From NCBI GenBank assembly GCA_028281525.1, contig JANQJR010000066.1, positions 101,439-165,438 of the forward strand: a DNA stretch of 64,000 nt. The letters are read 5' to 3'. This stretch comes from Magnetovibrio sp. GTDB lineage: Bacteria; Pseudomonadota; Alphaproteobacteria; Rhodospirillales; Magnetovibrionaceae. The notes beneath the pieces are model-generated. The model saw nothing but the letters and a program-made list of their open reading frames with translations, was not told the origin of the DNA and ran no database searches. The position numbers and the translations under genes are program-made. How positions within the stretch are numbered: position 1 is the stretch's first letter; the number at the start of each line of letters is the position of its first letter. Of this stretch, positions 45,951 to 55,513 are shown piece after piece.

Positions 45951-47669
45951 ATGCCCGAAGCCATCCAAGCTGTCCCTCCTGTCGTTTCGCATGGGCAGGA
46001 TTTGAAGGCCGAGCGTGACCGTTTCGTTGCGCTGGCGTTTTGCTGGGCGGACTTCCTTCTCGAAGTGGACATCCATGAAACCATCGTTTTCGCCGGTGGT
46101 CCGTGGCAGGCGATTACCGGACTGACCACCGACCGGCTCAAGGGTAAGACGCTGTCCGATATCGTTTTGGCGGAAGATATGGACTTGATGCGTTCGCTCC
46201 TGGGTGTGGCGCGCCGCCAGGGGCGCATCGAAGACGTGGATATCCGCTTCACCGGGCAGCGCGGTGGCGGTTTGCCGTTCGGCTTCGCGGGATATTTTCT
46301 GGAAGACTTGGGCAACCATTATTTCCTGGCGCTGCGGATATCGCGCAACACCGGCGCGGGGCTGATGCCCGGCGGACACGCCAAGACCGCCGACAGCAAC
46401 CTCTATGACGCGGACTCGTTCGCCGATGTTTTGGGCGGCAAACTCAAGTCCGCCAAAGGCGACGAAGACAGCCAACTGACCTTGATCAACATGCCGGGCA
46501 TGGCGGAGTTGAAGGAACGCCTGGATCCGGATCAGGCGGCCGAACTGGACAAGGTGCTGGGCACCTATCTGCGTGCGAATTCGGTCGATGGCGATAGCGC
46601 CGCCGAACTGGATGCAGGCAAGTTCGGACTGGTGCACGCAGACGATTTGGATGTCGAAACCTTGGAAAGCCAGTTGGCCGACGTCGCCAAGGACTTCGAC
46701 CCGTCCAAGAAGGGTTTGGAAATCGAAGCCGCGACCATGGAGATTGACGCGGACAACATTTCCGAAGAGGACATGGCCAACGGCCTGGTCTATGCCATCA
46801 ACCGTTTCAAGGAAGAAGGCGGCACGGCGGGCTTCAACATGCAGGAGTTGTCGTCCAACCTGTCCACCCTGGTCTCGCAAGCCGCGGAGAAGGTCTCGAC
46901 TTTCAAAAGCGTGGTGGCGAACAAGGATTTCCATCTTGTCTATCATCCCATTGTCGACGTGATGACCGGCGCGGTGCACCACTACGAAGCCTTGACCCGC
47001 TTTCAAGAGGGGGTCTCGCCTTATGAAATCATCACCATGGCCGAAGAAACCGGGCTGATCCCCGAATTCGATTTCGCGGTGGTGGAAAAAGCCCTGGAAT
47101 TCTTGAACACCATTCCGCGCAACAATTCCACGTCGGTGGCGGTCAACATTTCCGGGCAGTCGGTGGCGAACGAATGGTACGTGACGTCGCTGCACAATCT
47201 GATGAACGACAATGAATGGGCCAAGGGAAAGCTGGTGTTCGAAATCACCGAGTCGGCGAAAATGGATGATTTGGAAGGCGCCAACAAATTCATCCAGCAT
47301 TTGCGCAAATCCGGTTTTCCCGTGTGTCTGGACGATTTCGGCGCGGGCGCGGCGAGCTTCGGTTATCTGATGAGCCTGGAAGTGGATGTGGTCAAACTGG
47401 ACGGGCCGGTGGTCAAGGATGCGCAAAAAGCCCGGCGCGGTAAGGCGCTTTTGGAAAGCATGGCGACGCTGTGCAAAAACTTAGGGATCGAGACCATCGC
47501 CGAAATGATCGATGACCAGCACGGGCTGGATTTTGTGCGCAAATGCGGCATCGATTACGCCCAGGGCTACCTGTTCGGCAAACCCAACGCCAGCACCAAG
47601 TCCTTCAACATGGCCCAGCACATTCATTTGTTCCCCAACCCGGCGTTTTCCACCGGACGTAGCTGGTAG
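45951..47669 (+). CDS. EAL-domain c-di-GMP phosphodiesterase with PAS-like N-terminus
   Basis: A 572-residue soluble protein. A PAS-like sensor (about 20-135) contains WADFLLEVDIHETIVFAGG. A long acidic helical middle (about 160-310) lacks a known domain. The EAL domain (about 320-560) has YEALTRF for EAL, VNISGQSV, FEITESAKMDD, CLDDFGAGAASFGYL with both Asp, VVKLDGP with the Lys, AEMIDD and QGYLFGKP. The metal and catalytic residues appear intact, so it should cut c-di-GMP to pGpG. It is monocistronic. Confidence 0.88.
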   Translation: MPEAIQAVPPVVSHGQDLKAERDRFVALAFCWADFLLEVDIHETIVFAGGPWQAITGLTTDRLKGKTLSDIVLAEDMDLMRSLLGVARRQGRIEDVDIRFTGQRGGGLPFGFAGYFLEDLGNHYFLALRISRNTGAGLMPGGHAKTADSNLYDADSFADVLGGKLKSAKGDEDSQLTLINMPGMAELKERLDPDQAAELDKVLGTYLRANSVDGDSAAELDAGKFGLVHADDLDVETLESQLADVAKDFDPSKKGLEIEAATMEIDADNISEEDMANGLVYAINRFKEEGGTAGFNMQELSSNLSTLVSQAAEKVSTFKSVVANKDFHLVYHPIVDVMTGAVHHYEALTRFQEGVSPYEIITMAEETGLIPEFDFAVVEKALEFLNTIPRNNSTSVAVNISGQSVANEWYVTSLHNLMNDNEWAKGKLVFEITESAKMDDLEGANKFIQHLRKSGFPVCLDDFGAGAASFGYLMSLEVDVVKLDGPVVKDAQKARRGKALLESMATLCKNLGIETIAEMIDDQHGLDFVRKCGIDYAQGYLFGKPNASTKSFNMAQHIHLFPNPAFSTGRSW

Positions 47670-47875
47670 GCGTATACCCCTTTATTGTCTTGATGTTTTG
47701 GGCTTTAAGGCCTATGTATGGTCCACGTTGCACTTTCGTCTTGTTTCCCAGCGGACCGTTTCCGGCCCTTTTCCCGGACCGTCCCACAGTTACTTTCTGA
47801 CATCGTGAACGTTATCGTAGCGCATAGCCAAGGTGGCTCGGCGCACATGAACTCAATGTCAAAGGAATACTGACA

Positions 47876-48085
47876 ATGGCAAAAGGTACCGTGAAGTGGT
47901 TTGACGCCACCAAGGGTTTTGGTTTTATCGAGCCGGAAGACGGCTCCAAGGACGCTTTCGTCCACATTTCCGCCGTGGAACGCGCGGGTCTCAGCGGCCT
48001 GCGTGACGGCCAGAAGGTTGAGTTTGATCTCACCGCCGGCAAGAACGGCAAAATGGCGGCTGACAATATCGTCGCCCTGGACTAA
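47876..48085 (+). CDS. Cold-shock domain protein
   Basis: A 69-residue single cold-shock domain with RNP1-like KGFGFIEPEDG and RNP2-like DAFVHISAVE. It binds single-stranded RNA and DNA and melts secondary structure at low temperature. A 206-base leader separates it from the EAL gene and may fold as a cold-responsive 5' UTR. It lies just ahead of rhlE, a natural partner in RNA remodelling. A hairpin between the two probably limits read-through. Confidence 0.95.
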   Translation: MAKGTVKWFDATKGFGFIEPEDGSKDAFVHISAVERAGLSGLRDGQKVEFDLTAGKNGKMAADNIVALD

Positions 48086-48107
48086 GTCCAGAAAAACGGG
48101 CTTTGCC

Positions 48108-48156
48108 GGGCGCGGTTCCCCAGGGACGATTCCCAGGGGGCCGCGCCCGCGTCTTT
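48108..48156 (+). terminator. Hairpin between the cold-shock gene and rhlE
   Basis: GGGCGCGG (48108-48115) pairs perfectly with CCGCGCCC (48141-48148), followed by GCGTCTTTTG. It is likely a partial terminator that sets the ratio of cold-shock mRNA to helicase mRNA. Confidence 0.55.
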
Positions 48157-48182
48157 TGCCCCAAGCACAGAAAAGAAAATAA

Positions 48183-49622
48183 ATGAATGATTTTAAAGGG
48201 CTGGGTCTAATTGAGCCATTGACGCGCGCCCTGGATCGCGACGGCTACGAAAAGCCGACGCCGATCCAAGCGGGCGCGATCCCGGTCTTGCTCAAAGGGC
48301 GCGATCTTCTGGGCGTGGCGCAAACCGGCACCGGCAAGACCGCGGCGTTCGTGCTGCCCATGGTGCAGCGTCTGCACGAAGCCAACGCCAAGCCCGCGCG
48401 CAAGTGTCCGCGTGCCCTGATCTTGGCGCCGACCCGCGAACTGGCCCTGCAAATCCACGAAAGCGTTTTGAGTTACGCGCGCTTCATCGATATCCGCTCC
48501 ATCGTCATTTTCGGCGGCGTGCCCATGCCCAAGCAGATCAAGGCGCTCAATGCCGGCGCGCAGATCCTGGTGGCGACGCCGGGGCGCCTGTTGGACCTGA
48601 TGAACCAGGACAAGGTGCGCCTCAACAAAATTGAGACCTTCGTGCTGGACGAAGCCGATCGCATGTTGGATATGGGCTTCGTGCACGATGTGAAGAAGGT
48701 CGCCGCCGCGGTGCCGGAGAAGCGCCAGACCCTGCTGTTTTCCGCGACCATGCCGGGGAGTGTGCGTTCGCTTGCCGACGGGTTGCTGACTGAACCCGAA
48801 TACATCGAGGTCACGCCCCAATCCACCACCCAGGAGCGCGTCGAACAGCGCGTGCTGTTCGTGCCGAAAAACAAAAAGCGCACGTTGCTCACGGGCGTGA
48901 TGCAGGACGATGCGATCACCAAGGTTTTGGTGTTCACGCGCACCAAGCACAGCGCCGACCGGGTCGCGCGCCACCTGGACAAAAGCGGAGTGCGTGCCGA
49001 CGCCATCCACGGCAACAAAACGCAAAGCGCACGTCAGCGCGCGCTCAAGGCTTTCAGTTCCGGCAAGTTGCGCGCCCTCGTGGCGACGGACATCGCCGCG
49101 CGCGGCATCGATGTGGACGGGGTCTCCCACGTGATCAACTTCGACCTGCCGAATGAACCGGAAAGTTATGTGCACCGCATCGGGCGCACCGCGCGCGGCG
49201 GAGAGGACGGCCAGGCGATCTCGTTTTGCGACGCGGAAGAACGCGGCTATTTGCGCGCCATCGAAAAGGCCATCCAGCAGGCGGTCGAGGTGTTTGCGGA
49301 TCACCCCTTTCATGACGAGGCCATGGCCGAGCCGGAACGCGAACCCGAACGTCGCCGGGGCGGCGGCGGGCCGCGCCGTCCGAAACGCGCGGGACACGGC
49401 GCGCAAAACCAGCAAACCAAGGGCAAAGGCCACCGTCCCAAGGACGGCAAATCCCATGGGGATAAAGGCCATGGTGGACATGGTCACGGCAAGGGTGGCG
49501 CCGCAGATAAGAATCACGGCCAAAAGCGCACCAACGCCAAACCGGTGGCTCAAAAACTGGCGAAGAAGAAGGCCGCCAAGCGCAAGGCCAAACATTCGCG
49601 CGGCGGCCCGCGCGCGGCTTAG
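48183..49622 (+). CDS. rhlE: DEAD-box RNA helicase RhlE
   Basis: A 479-residue ATP-dependent RNA helicase. The Q-motif region [16 protein letters not shown] is followed by motif I AQTGTGKT, Ia PTREL, II DEAD (VLDEADRML), III SAT and [10 protein letters not shown]; the core ends near 375. The C-terminal 100 residues are a basic Lys/Arg/Gly/His tail ([15 protein letters not shown]) that probably binds RNA non-specifically. The role is ribosome maturation or mRNA turnover, especially in the cold, in keeping with the upstream cold-shock gene. The symbol follows the general family. Confidence 0.9.
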   Translation: MNDFKGLGLIEPLTRALDRDGYEKPTPIQAGAIPVLLKGRDLLGVAQTGTGKTAAFVLPMVQRLHEANAKPARKCPRALILAPTRELALQIHESVLSYARFIDIRSIVIFGGVPMPKQIKALNAGAQILVATPGRLLDLMNQDKVRLNKIETFVLDEADRMLDMGFVHDVKKVAAAVPEKRQTLLFSATMPGSVRSLADGLLTEPEYIEVTPQSTTQERVEQRVLFVPKNKKRTLLTGVMQDDAITKVLVFTRTKHSADRVARHLDKSGVRADAIHGNKTQSARQRALKAFSSGKLRALVATDIAARGIDVDGVSHVINFDLPNEPESYVHRIGRTARGGEDGQAISFCDAEERGYLRAIEKAIQQAVEVFADHPFHDEAMAEPEREPERRRGGGGPRRPKRAGHGAQNQQTKGKGHRPKDGKSHGDKGHGGHGHGKGGAADKNHGQKRTNAKPVAQKLAKKKAAKRKAKHSRGGPRAA

Positions 49623-49640
49623 GCGTTTTTTCGCGATATG

Positions 49641-49669
49641 ACCGGCTCTGATCAAAGGGCCGGTTTTTT
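49641..49669 (+). terminator. Intrinsic terminator after rhlE
   Basis: ACCGGCTC pairs with GGGCCGGT (one U-G) around TGATCAAA, followed by six T residues. It is a good Rho-independent terminator 19 bases past the rhlE stop. Confidence 0.85.
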
Positions 49670-49770
49670 CATACTGTGTATTTGAAGCATTTTGTGTCTC
49701 GCGCGCGTCTTCATACGCCGTTCTCAAATAAAACCGCTATAAGCGCTCGACCGCGGTGACCGCGGCGTAA

Positions 49771-49881
49771 ACCGGCGCGGCCGCCACGCAGGTGCTGACT
49801 TCGACCAACAGCCTCAATCAAGAAATGGCGGAGTTGCGCCGGGTCGTGGAAGAATTCCTCGACGATATTCGCGCGGCTTGA
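49771..49881 (+). pseudogene. C-terminal remnant of a chemoreceptor gene
   Basis: The 36 codons before the TGA at 49879 read TGAAATQVLTSTNSLNQE followed by MAELRRVVEEFLDDIRAA. This is the standard end of methyl-accepting chemotaxis proteins (TGAAATQVL...L..EV..FL..IRAA). An in-frame TAA at 49768 stands directly before it. The preceding codons (STAVTAA) still resemble the family, but further upstream lies the rhlE terminator, with no receptor body. This is a decayed gene fragment. The rest of 49623-50141 shows no gene. Confidence 0.75.
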
Positions 49882-50141
49882 ATGTTCAGGCGCAACTTAA
49901 GATCAAGCCGTGGCTGTCACGTCGGGGCGGTGTGGCGGCCACGGCCCGGCTTTTGGGGCTATGCTGGAACACGCGGCTGATGCATGCGGGCGCGGATTGC
50001 GAATTTTAAAACGCGGGTGGTATCCGGGTCCGAGGGACTCAAAAAATGAGCCGCTCACATAGCTGTCGTGCCGTATATTTTATGAGTCCCATATTTCTGG
50101 ATAAGAACGTGAAATCAGATAGTTAAAGGAAAACCGGCCCA

Positions 50142-51068
50142 TCAGTCAGCAGAGATAATGGTGCCTGCGCCGTGCTTGGTGAACAGTTCCAACAGCACCG
50201 CGTGGGGGATGCGGCCGTCCACGATGACGGCGGCCTCCACGCCGGCGTCGATGGCGTCCAGGCAGGTTTCCACCTTGGGGATCATGCCGCCCTTGATCAC
50301 GCCTTTCTGGATCAGGCTGCGCGCTTCGGAGGCGGTGATGCGTTCGATCAGGTTGCCGTCGTCGTCCAGCACGCCTTTGATGTCGGTGAGCATCAGCAGG
50401 CGTTTTGCGCCCATTTCGCCCGCGATGGCGCCGGCGGCGGTGTCGGCGTTGATGTTGAGCGTTTCGCCGTTTTCACCCACACCGATGGGCGCGATCACCG
50501 GCGTGATGTCGCTTTCGTCGAAGAAATCCAGCACGTGGGGCGTGATGAACGCGGGCTCGCCCACCAACCCCAGATCCAAAATGCGTTCGATGTTGGAATC
50601 GGGGTCCTGCACCGTGCGTTTGAGTTTTTGCGCGCGGATCAAGTTGCCGTCCTTGCCCGAAAGGCCGACGGCGAAGCCGCCCGCGGAATTGATTGCGGTG
50701 ACGATGTGCTTGTTGATGGAACCGGCCAAGACCATTTCCACCACGTCCACGGTTTCCTGGTCGGTGACGCGCAGGCCGTGAATGAATTCGCTTTCGATCT
50801 TGAGCTTGTCCAGCATCGCACCGATCTGCGGCCCGCCGCCGTGCACCACGATCGGGTTCGCGCCGACTTGACGCAACAGCACCACGTCGCGCGCGAACAG
50901 CTCAGCCAGCGCCGGGTCGCCCATGGCGTTGCCGCCGTACTTGATCACCAGGGTTTCGCTGGCGTAGCGGCGCATATAGGGCAGCGCCTCGGACAGCGTT
51001 TTGGCTTGTTTCAGCCAAGCCTCGGGCGGGGCTTCGGGATCGACTTTGATTTTTGCGTCATCTGCCAT
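50142..51068 (-). CDS. argB: Acetylglutamate kinase
   Basis: A 308-residue amino-acid kinase that phosphorylates N-acetylglutamate in arginine synthesis. Motifs: [10 protein letters not shown] (about 43-52), VHGGGPQIG (about 75-83) and [31 protein letters not shown] (nucleotide-binding, about 202-233). The N-terminal extension with [16 protein letters not shown] fits the arginine-sensitive hexameric type. It is the last gene of the rpmH-to-argB group, 53 bases after ysxC. Confidence 0.96.
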   Translation of the reverse strand: MADDAKIKVDPEAPPEAWLKQAKTLSEALPYMRRYASETLVIKYGGNAMGDPALAELFARDVVLLRQVGANPIVVHGGGPQIGAMLDKLKIESEFIHGLRVTDQETVDVVEMVLAGSINKHIVTAINSAGGFAVGLSGKDGNLIRAQKLKRTVQDPDSNIERILDLGLVGEPAFITPHVLDFFDESDITPVIAPIGVGENGETLNINADTAAGAIAGEMGAKRLLMLTDIKGVLDDDGNLIERITASEARSLIQKGVIKGGMIPKVETCLDAIDAGVEAAVIVDGRIPHAVLLELFTKHGAGTIISAD

Positions 51069-51121
51069 AATGGGCGAAAACTACATCAGTTTTTTTCGGA
51101 TCGCCAGCTTATTGCGTCCGC

Positions 51122-51781
51122 TTATGGGGCAAGGCGGGCAAGCTCGGCGCGGAGCTCCTCAATGCCGACCTTTTTGGCCGAACTGGTGCAGCGCACGATG
51201 GGGTGCGCGGCGACATGGCGGGCCAGTTCCACATGCACCTTTTCCAGCAGTTTTTCCAACGGCCCGGCTTTGACCTTGTCGACCTTGGTGAGGATCACCT
51301 GGTAGGACACCGCGGCTTGATCGAGCATCTTCATGATGTCGCGGTCCACGTCCTTGATGCCGTGGCGCGCATCGATCAGCACCAAAACGCGCATCAACTG
51401 GGCGCGGCCCTTCAGATACGCGTTGACCAGCCGGGTCCACTTGGCGACTTGATCCTTGGGCGCCTTGGCGTAGCCGTAACCGGGAAGATCCGCGATCATC
51501 AACCGGCTCGCCAGATCGAAGAAGTTGACCTGCTGCGTGCGTCCGGGTGTGTGGGACGTGCGCGCCAGGGTCTTGCGGCCCGTCAGCGCGTTGACCAGCG
51601 AGGATTTACCGACATTGGAGCGCCCCGCGAAAGCGATCTCCGGCAGGGACGTTTCGGGAATCTGGTTCAGCCCCGCCGCACCCAGCAAAAAGGTGCAGTC
51701 CCCCGCGAACAGCTTGCGCCCGGCTTCCAGCTCAGGCGGCTCGAAGCTGTCGTCAACGGGTAGGGGCGTTGTCTCTTCCAT
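51122..51781 (-). CDS. ysxC: Ribosome-assembly GTPase YsxC/EngB
   Basis: A 219-residue small GTPase for 50S subunit assembly. G1 GRSNVGKSSLVNAL (about 53-66), G2 Thr in RTSHTPGRTQQVNFF, G3 DLPGYGYAKAP and G4 TKVDK are all present. Like many alphaproteobacterial members it has an N-terminal extension of about 25 residues. It lies between yidC and argB; the yidC stop is 33 bases upstream. Confidence 0.95.
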   Translation of the reverse strand: MEETTPLPVDDSFEPPELEAGRKLFAGDCTFLLGAAGLNQIPETSLPEIAFAGRSNVGKSSLVNALTGRKTLARTSHTPGRTQQVNFFDLASRLMIADLPGYGYAKAPKDQVAKWTRLVNAYLKGRAQLMRVLVLIDARHGIKDVDRDIMKMLDQAAVSYQVILTKVDKVKAGPLEKLLEKVHVELARHVAAHPIVRCTSSAKKVGIEELRAELARLAP

Positions 51782-51814
51782 GGCGCACCTAAGGGCAAGA
51801 GGCGGCGTGGGGGA

Positions 51815-53563
51815 TCACTCCCCGATCTTCACGCCCATCCTGCGCATGATCACCCATTGCTGGGCGATGCTGAGCGCATTGTTCCAGGCCCAGTAGATCA
51901 CCAGACCGGCGCTGAACGGCGCCAACAGGAAGGTGAAGATGAACGGCAGGTACATGAACACCTTGGCCTGGATCGGGTCGGTGGGCTGGGGGTTCATTTT
52001 TTGTTGCAACCACATGGTGAGGCCCATGATGATCGGCCACACGCCGATGTCGATAAATTCGGGGATGTAGGCGGTGTGGTTCCAGTCGAACAGGCCGAAC
52101 AGGGTCCAGATGCTGGCCGGATCGCGGGCCGACAGATCTTGAATCCAACCGAAGAACGGTGCGTGACGCATTTCAATGGTCACCAGAAGCACTTTGTACA
52201 GTGCGAAGAAGATCGGAATCTGCACCAGGATCGGGAGACACCCTGCCGCCGGATTGGCCTTTTCCTTCTTATACAGCGCCATCATTTCCTGATTGAGGCG
52301 CATCTTGTCGTCCTTGAAGCGTTCTTGGAGCTTTTTGATTTCCGGCGAGAGCTTCTTCATCTTGCTCATCGCGACGTAGGACTTGTTCGCCAGCGGGAAC
52401 AGCACCAACTTGATCGCCACGGTGAGCAGCAAAATCGCCACGCCGAAGTTGCCCAGAACGCCGTGCAGGTAGTGCAGCGCATAGAAAATCGGCTTGGTGA
52501 GGAAGTAGAACCAGCCGAAGTCCACCGCCAGGTCGAAATTCACGATGCCGAGCTGTTCGGCGTAACCGTCCAGCAGGGTGACGCGCTTGGCACCGGCGAA
52601 GAAGCGGGTGGTGGCCTGGTTGGTCTGGCCCGGTTCGATCACCACCTGCTGGCCGACGAAGTCGGTCTGATATTTTTCGATCAGGCCGGTGGTGGAATAC
52701 AGCATGCGTGCGCTGACCGGCTGGTTTTGGTCGGGGATCAGCGCGGCCAGCCAGTATTTGTCGGTGAAACCGATCCAGCCGCCGGTGGTGGCATAGTCGA
52801 TTTTGCCGTCGCTTTGCAGATCGTCGTAGTCGAGCTCTTCGAGCACTTCGTTGAACACACCCAGCGGCCCTTCGTGCAGGATATAGAGCCCCGAAACGTC
52901 CGGCGTGCCCCAGCGCGACACCAAACCGTAGGGGTTGAGCGTAACCGTCTGGCCGGTGTTGTTCACCACGCCCTGGGTGATGGTGAACATGAAGTCCTTG
53001 TCGATGGCGATGGTGCGTTTGAACGTCAGGCCCTCGCCGTTGCCCCAGCTTAAGGTCACCGGATTGTTCGGGTCCAGCACCGCCTTATCCGCCGTCCACA
53101 CGCTGTCCTTGTTCGGCGTCTTGATACCGGTGCCGACCCAGCCGTACTCGGCGTAATAGGCGTTCTGACTGCCGCGCGGGCTCAGCAAGCGGATCTTCGG
53201 GCTGTCTTCTTCCAACGTCTCGTTGTAGCCGTTCAAAATCAGATCGTCGATGCGCGCGCCCTTGAGCAGGATCGAGCCGGTTACGCTCGGCGATGTGATG
53301 GACACGCGCTCGCCCTGGGCCACCATCTCTGCCGCGTTTTTCATCGCACCGTCCACCGGCGCTTCCAGTTGCGGTGCGCCACCCGCCTGTCCGGGCATCT
53401 GTCGCGGGGCGGTGGGAATGGTCGGGTCTTGGCCGGGTTGGGTTTGCGCCGTGGTTTGTGCGTCGCCCACGGGACCTTGTGGCTGGGACGGGTACATCAT
53501 CTCGAAGCCCAGCAAGATGACGGCGGACAGCACGACGGCCAAGAGCAGGTTGCGGTTATCCAT
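51815..53563 (-). CDS. yidC: Membrane protein insertase YidC
   Basis: A 582-residue Gram-negative-type YidC. TM1 is at about 5-22, followed by a large periplasmic domain (about 40-350) and the insertase core of five helices (about 360-570). The core has NFGVAILLLTVAIKLVLFPLANKSY, with the groove arginine/lysine region, AGCLPILVQIPIFFALYKVLL and the closing FSAGLVIYWAWNNALSIAQQW. It inserts inner-membrane proteins alone or with SecYEG. It follows yidD by 61 bases in the classic rnpA-yidD-yidC order. Confidence 0.97.
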   Translation of the reverse strand: MDNRNLLLAVVLSAVILLGFEMMYPSQPQGPVGDAQTTAQTQPGQDPTIPTAPRQMPGQAGGAPQLEAPVDGAMKNAAEMVAQGERVSITSPSVTGSILLKGARIDDLILNGYNETLEEDSPKIRLLSPRGSQNAYYAEYGWVGTGIKTPNKDSVWTADKAVLDPNNPVTLSWGNGEGLTFKRTIAIDKDFMFTITQGVVNNTGQTVTLNPYGLVSRWGTPDVSGLYILHEGPLGVFNEVLEELDYDDLQSDGKIDYATTGGWIGFTDKYWLAALIPDQNQPVSARMLYSTTGLIEKYQTDFVGQQVVIEPGQTNQATTRFFAGAKRVTLLDGYAEQLGIVNFDLAVDFGWFYFLTKPIFYALHYLHGVLGNFGVAILLLTVAIKLVLFPLANKSYVAMSKMKKLSPEIKKLQERFKDDKMRLNQEMMALYKKEKANPAAGCLPILVQIPIFFALYKVLLVTIEMRHAPFFGWIQDLSARDPASIWTLFGLFDWNHTAYIPEFIDIGVWPIIMGLTMWLQQKMNPQPTDPIQAKVFMYLPFIFTFLLAPFSAGLVIYWAWNNALSIAQQWVIMRRMGVKIGE

Positions 53564-53624
53564 AGTGTTTCTCAGTTCCCGGCGGCTCGCGTTTCGGAGC
53601 CGGCCCCTTTATAGAAGTCGCTTG

Positions 53625-53909
53625 TTAACGTTTCGGGTCCGCACCGCAGCACGATCCGTCAGGTGAATGATGATGGTGTTGGTGTTCACACCCTGGCACG
53701 GGATCATAGCCTCCGTCGTTCCAGGGGTGGCAGCGGCCGATACGCTTGAGGCCCAGCCAGCCGCCTTTCAGCGCGCCATGGGTTTCGATGGCTTGCAAGG
53801 CGTAAGACGAGCATGTGGGATAAAAGCGGCAGCTCCCCGGCAAGATGGGGGAGAGGAACCATTGATAGCCCTTGATGAGACCGCGCGCGATAAAAGCCAG
53901 CGGGTTCAT
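53625..53909 (-). CDS. yidD: Membrane protein insertion efficiency factor YidD
   Basis: A 94-residue protein with [32 protein letters not shown] and the later [15 protein letters not shown]. It is a small, cysteine-containing, membrane-associated partner of YidC. The tail is His-rich (CEHQHHHHS) and Cys-containing, an unusual potential metal site. The ATG overlaps the rnpA stop by four bases. Confidence 0.95.
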   Translation of the reverse strand: MNPLAFIARGLIKGYQWFLSPILPGSCRFYPTCSSYALQAIETHGALKGGWLGLKRIGRCHPWNDGGYDPVPGCEHQHHHHSPDGSCCGADPKR

Positions 53910-54322
53910 TGTGCTTCCCTTTCTTCCGCGCCGCCGGATGCATCCCCAGTTTGGTTCGGGGCGGCGATGCCCAGTTTGTTGAGCGCCTTGATCAGGTCCC
54001 CGGCCAGTTTGGCGTAGGACCGGGTTAATGTAGTCCGCCGTCCGATGATCACAAGGTCAAACCCGCCGATTGCGTGGCGAGGCAGGATTTCACCGGCGAT
54101 GGCGCGCAATCGGCGTTTGGCACGATTGCGCTGGACCGCGTTGCCGACCTTCTTGCTGACCGTGAAGCCCACACGCAAAAAACCACCCGTGCGGGGCGTT
54201 TTATCGTCCGCCGGATGGCTTCTGACCTGCAAGATAAGGCCGGGGGCCGCCCACTTTTTGCGCGTGGACGCGACCCGGAGGAAGTCCGGCCGCGTCTTCA
54301 GGCGCTCGATCCGGGGGCCCAT
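53906..54322 (-). CDS. rnpA: Ribonuclease P protein component
   Basis: A 138-residue basic protein that supports the RNase P RNA in tRNA 5' processing. The family signature is [24 protein letters not shown] (about 51-74), where the Arg/Lys helix contacts RNA. An acidic tail (about 125-138) extends beyond most homologues. It starts 18 bases after the rpmH stop and overlaps yidD. The RNA partner is not in this window. Confidence 0.95.
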   Translation of the reverse strand: MGPRIERLKTRPDFLRVASTRKKWAAPGLILQVRSHPADDKTPRTGGFLRVGFTVSKKVGNAVQRNRAKRRLRAIAGEILPRHAIGGFDLVIIGRRTTLTRSYAKLAGDLIKALNKLGIAAPNQTGDASGGAEEREAQ

Positions 54323-54340
54323 GATGATGGGTCCCGAAAC

Positions 54341-54475
54341 TTAAGCGGACAGGCGCTTACGGCCCTTGGCGCGGCGTGCGGCCAGGATACGCTTGCCACC
54401 GACCGTCGCCATACGGGCGCGGAAGCCGTGGCGGCGCTTGCGAACCAATTTGCTCGGCTGATACGTGCGTTTCAC
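54341..54475 (-). CDS. rpmH: 50S ribosomal protein L34
   Basis: A 44-residue ribosomal protein read on the minus strand from a GTG start: [18 protein letters not shown] at the N-terminus and [11 protein letters not shown] at the C-terminus, the complete canonical L34. It is first in the rpmH-rnpA-yidD-yidC-ysxC-argB series; the promoter should lie in 54476-54690, upstream of the divergent TVP38 gene. Confidence 0.97.
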   Translation of the reverse strand: MKRTYQPSKLVRKRRHGFRARMATVGGKRILAARRAKGRKRLSA

Positions 54476-54693
54476 GTCTCGTCTCCGTTATCTAAAATCA
54501 AGGTGCGGTGTATACGGGCTCAGCGCCCGGAAGTCAACGGCTGGCATCGCTTTTTCTAACGCTTTTTTGGGGCGCGTTTTCGCCGTTTTTCAAGTGTTTG
54601 AGCGCGGCGGCGTCAACAAAAATGTATCTTTCCTCACGTATTCAGCGAATGACAAGAATGATATGCTGCGCAAACAAGAAACAAGGATAGGCA

Positions 54694-55509
54694 ATGAACA
54701 TGACCGATACATCTCAAAATGGCGCGGACTCGACCCCGAACGAACTCCGCGAGCGCATTTCCGAGCCGTTCGTGCAGATGGAGGCCGATTACGACCCCGA
54801 TAAGCCGATTCCAAAGGGATTTCGGCGCTATATCCCTGTTGCCGTCGTGTTTTTGGCGTTGACGCTGTTCATGGTCTCGGGCGCCTACAAATATCTGACC
54901 TTCGAAGCCCTGTCCCAGCACCGGGACGCTTTGGTGGACTTCGCGGCGGCCAACGGCGTCTTGGCGGTGCTGGTGTACATCGTGGCCTATATCATCGTCA
55001 CGGGCCTGTCGTTGCCGGGCGGAATCTGGCTGACGTTGGCGGGCGGATTCGTGTTCGGCGGCGCGATGGCCGGTGCGTATACGGTGATCGGCGCGACCAT
55101 CGGCGCGACCTTGATCTTCCTTGCCGCACGCTACACCTTCGCCGACCTGTTCCATGCCCGTGCGGGTAGCCATCTCGCCAAGATGGAGCAGGGATTTCGC
55201 GACAATGCCTTTAGTTATTTGATGTTTTTACGCCTCGTGCCGGTGTTTCCCTTCTGGCTGGTCAATCTGGTCCCGGCGCTGTTGGATGTCAGACTGGTGA
55301 CTTTCATGGTCGCCACGTTCATCGGCATCATCCCCGGCACGTTCGTTTACGCCTTCGTCGGCGCGGGATTGAGCGCTGTGTTCGAAAGCGGCGGGCGGCC
55401 CGACCTGGGCATCATTTTCCAGCCCAATGTCCTGCTGCCGCTGTTGGGCTTGGCGACGCTGGCGCTGGTGCCGATCGCTTACCAAAAAATCGTCAAGGCC
55501 AAGGCTTAA
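54694..55509 (+). CDS. TVP38/TMEM64 family membrane protein
   Basis: A 271-residue inner-membrane protein of the DedA/VTT superfamily. A polar N-terminus (1-45) and a first helix (about 46-64) are followed by the family core with LPGGIWLTLAGGFVFGGAMAGAYTVIGATIGATLIFLAARY and RLVPVFPFWLVNLVPAL, and the IGIIPGTFVYAFVGAG re-entrant motif. Relatives are implicated in lipid scrambling or transport. It is followed by an FAD-disulfide oxidoreductase after 4 bases; the two are fused in a single chain in some bacteria. Confidence 0.88.
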   Translation: MNMTDTSQNGADSTPNELRERISEPFVQMEADYDPDKPIPKGFRRYIPVAVVFLALTLFMVSGAYKYLTFEALSQHRDALVDFAAANGVLAVLVYIVAYIIVTGLSLPGGIWLTLAGGFVFGGAMAGAYTVIGATIGATLIFLAARYTFADLFHARAGSHLAKMEQGFRDNAFSYLMFLRLVPVFPFWLVNLVPALLDVRLVTFMVATFIGIIPGTFVYAFVGAGLSAVFESGGRPDLGIIFQPNVLLPLLGLATLALVPIAYQKIVKAKA

Positions 55510-55513
55510 ACCC

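Noticed and set aside
50034..50092. 8-bp inverted repeat GGGACTCA/TGAGTCCC
   Set aside because: The arms are separated by about 40 bases with no T-run or neighbouring gene to explain it; too weak to call.
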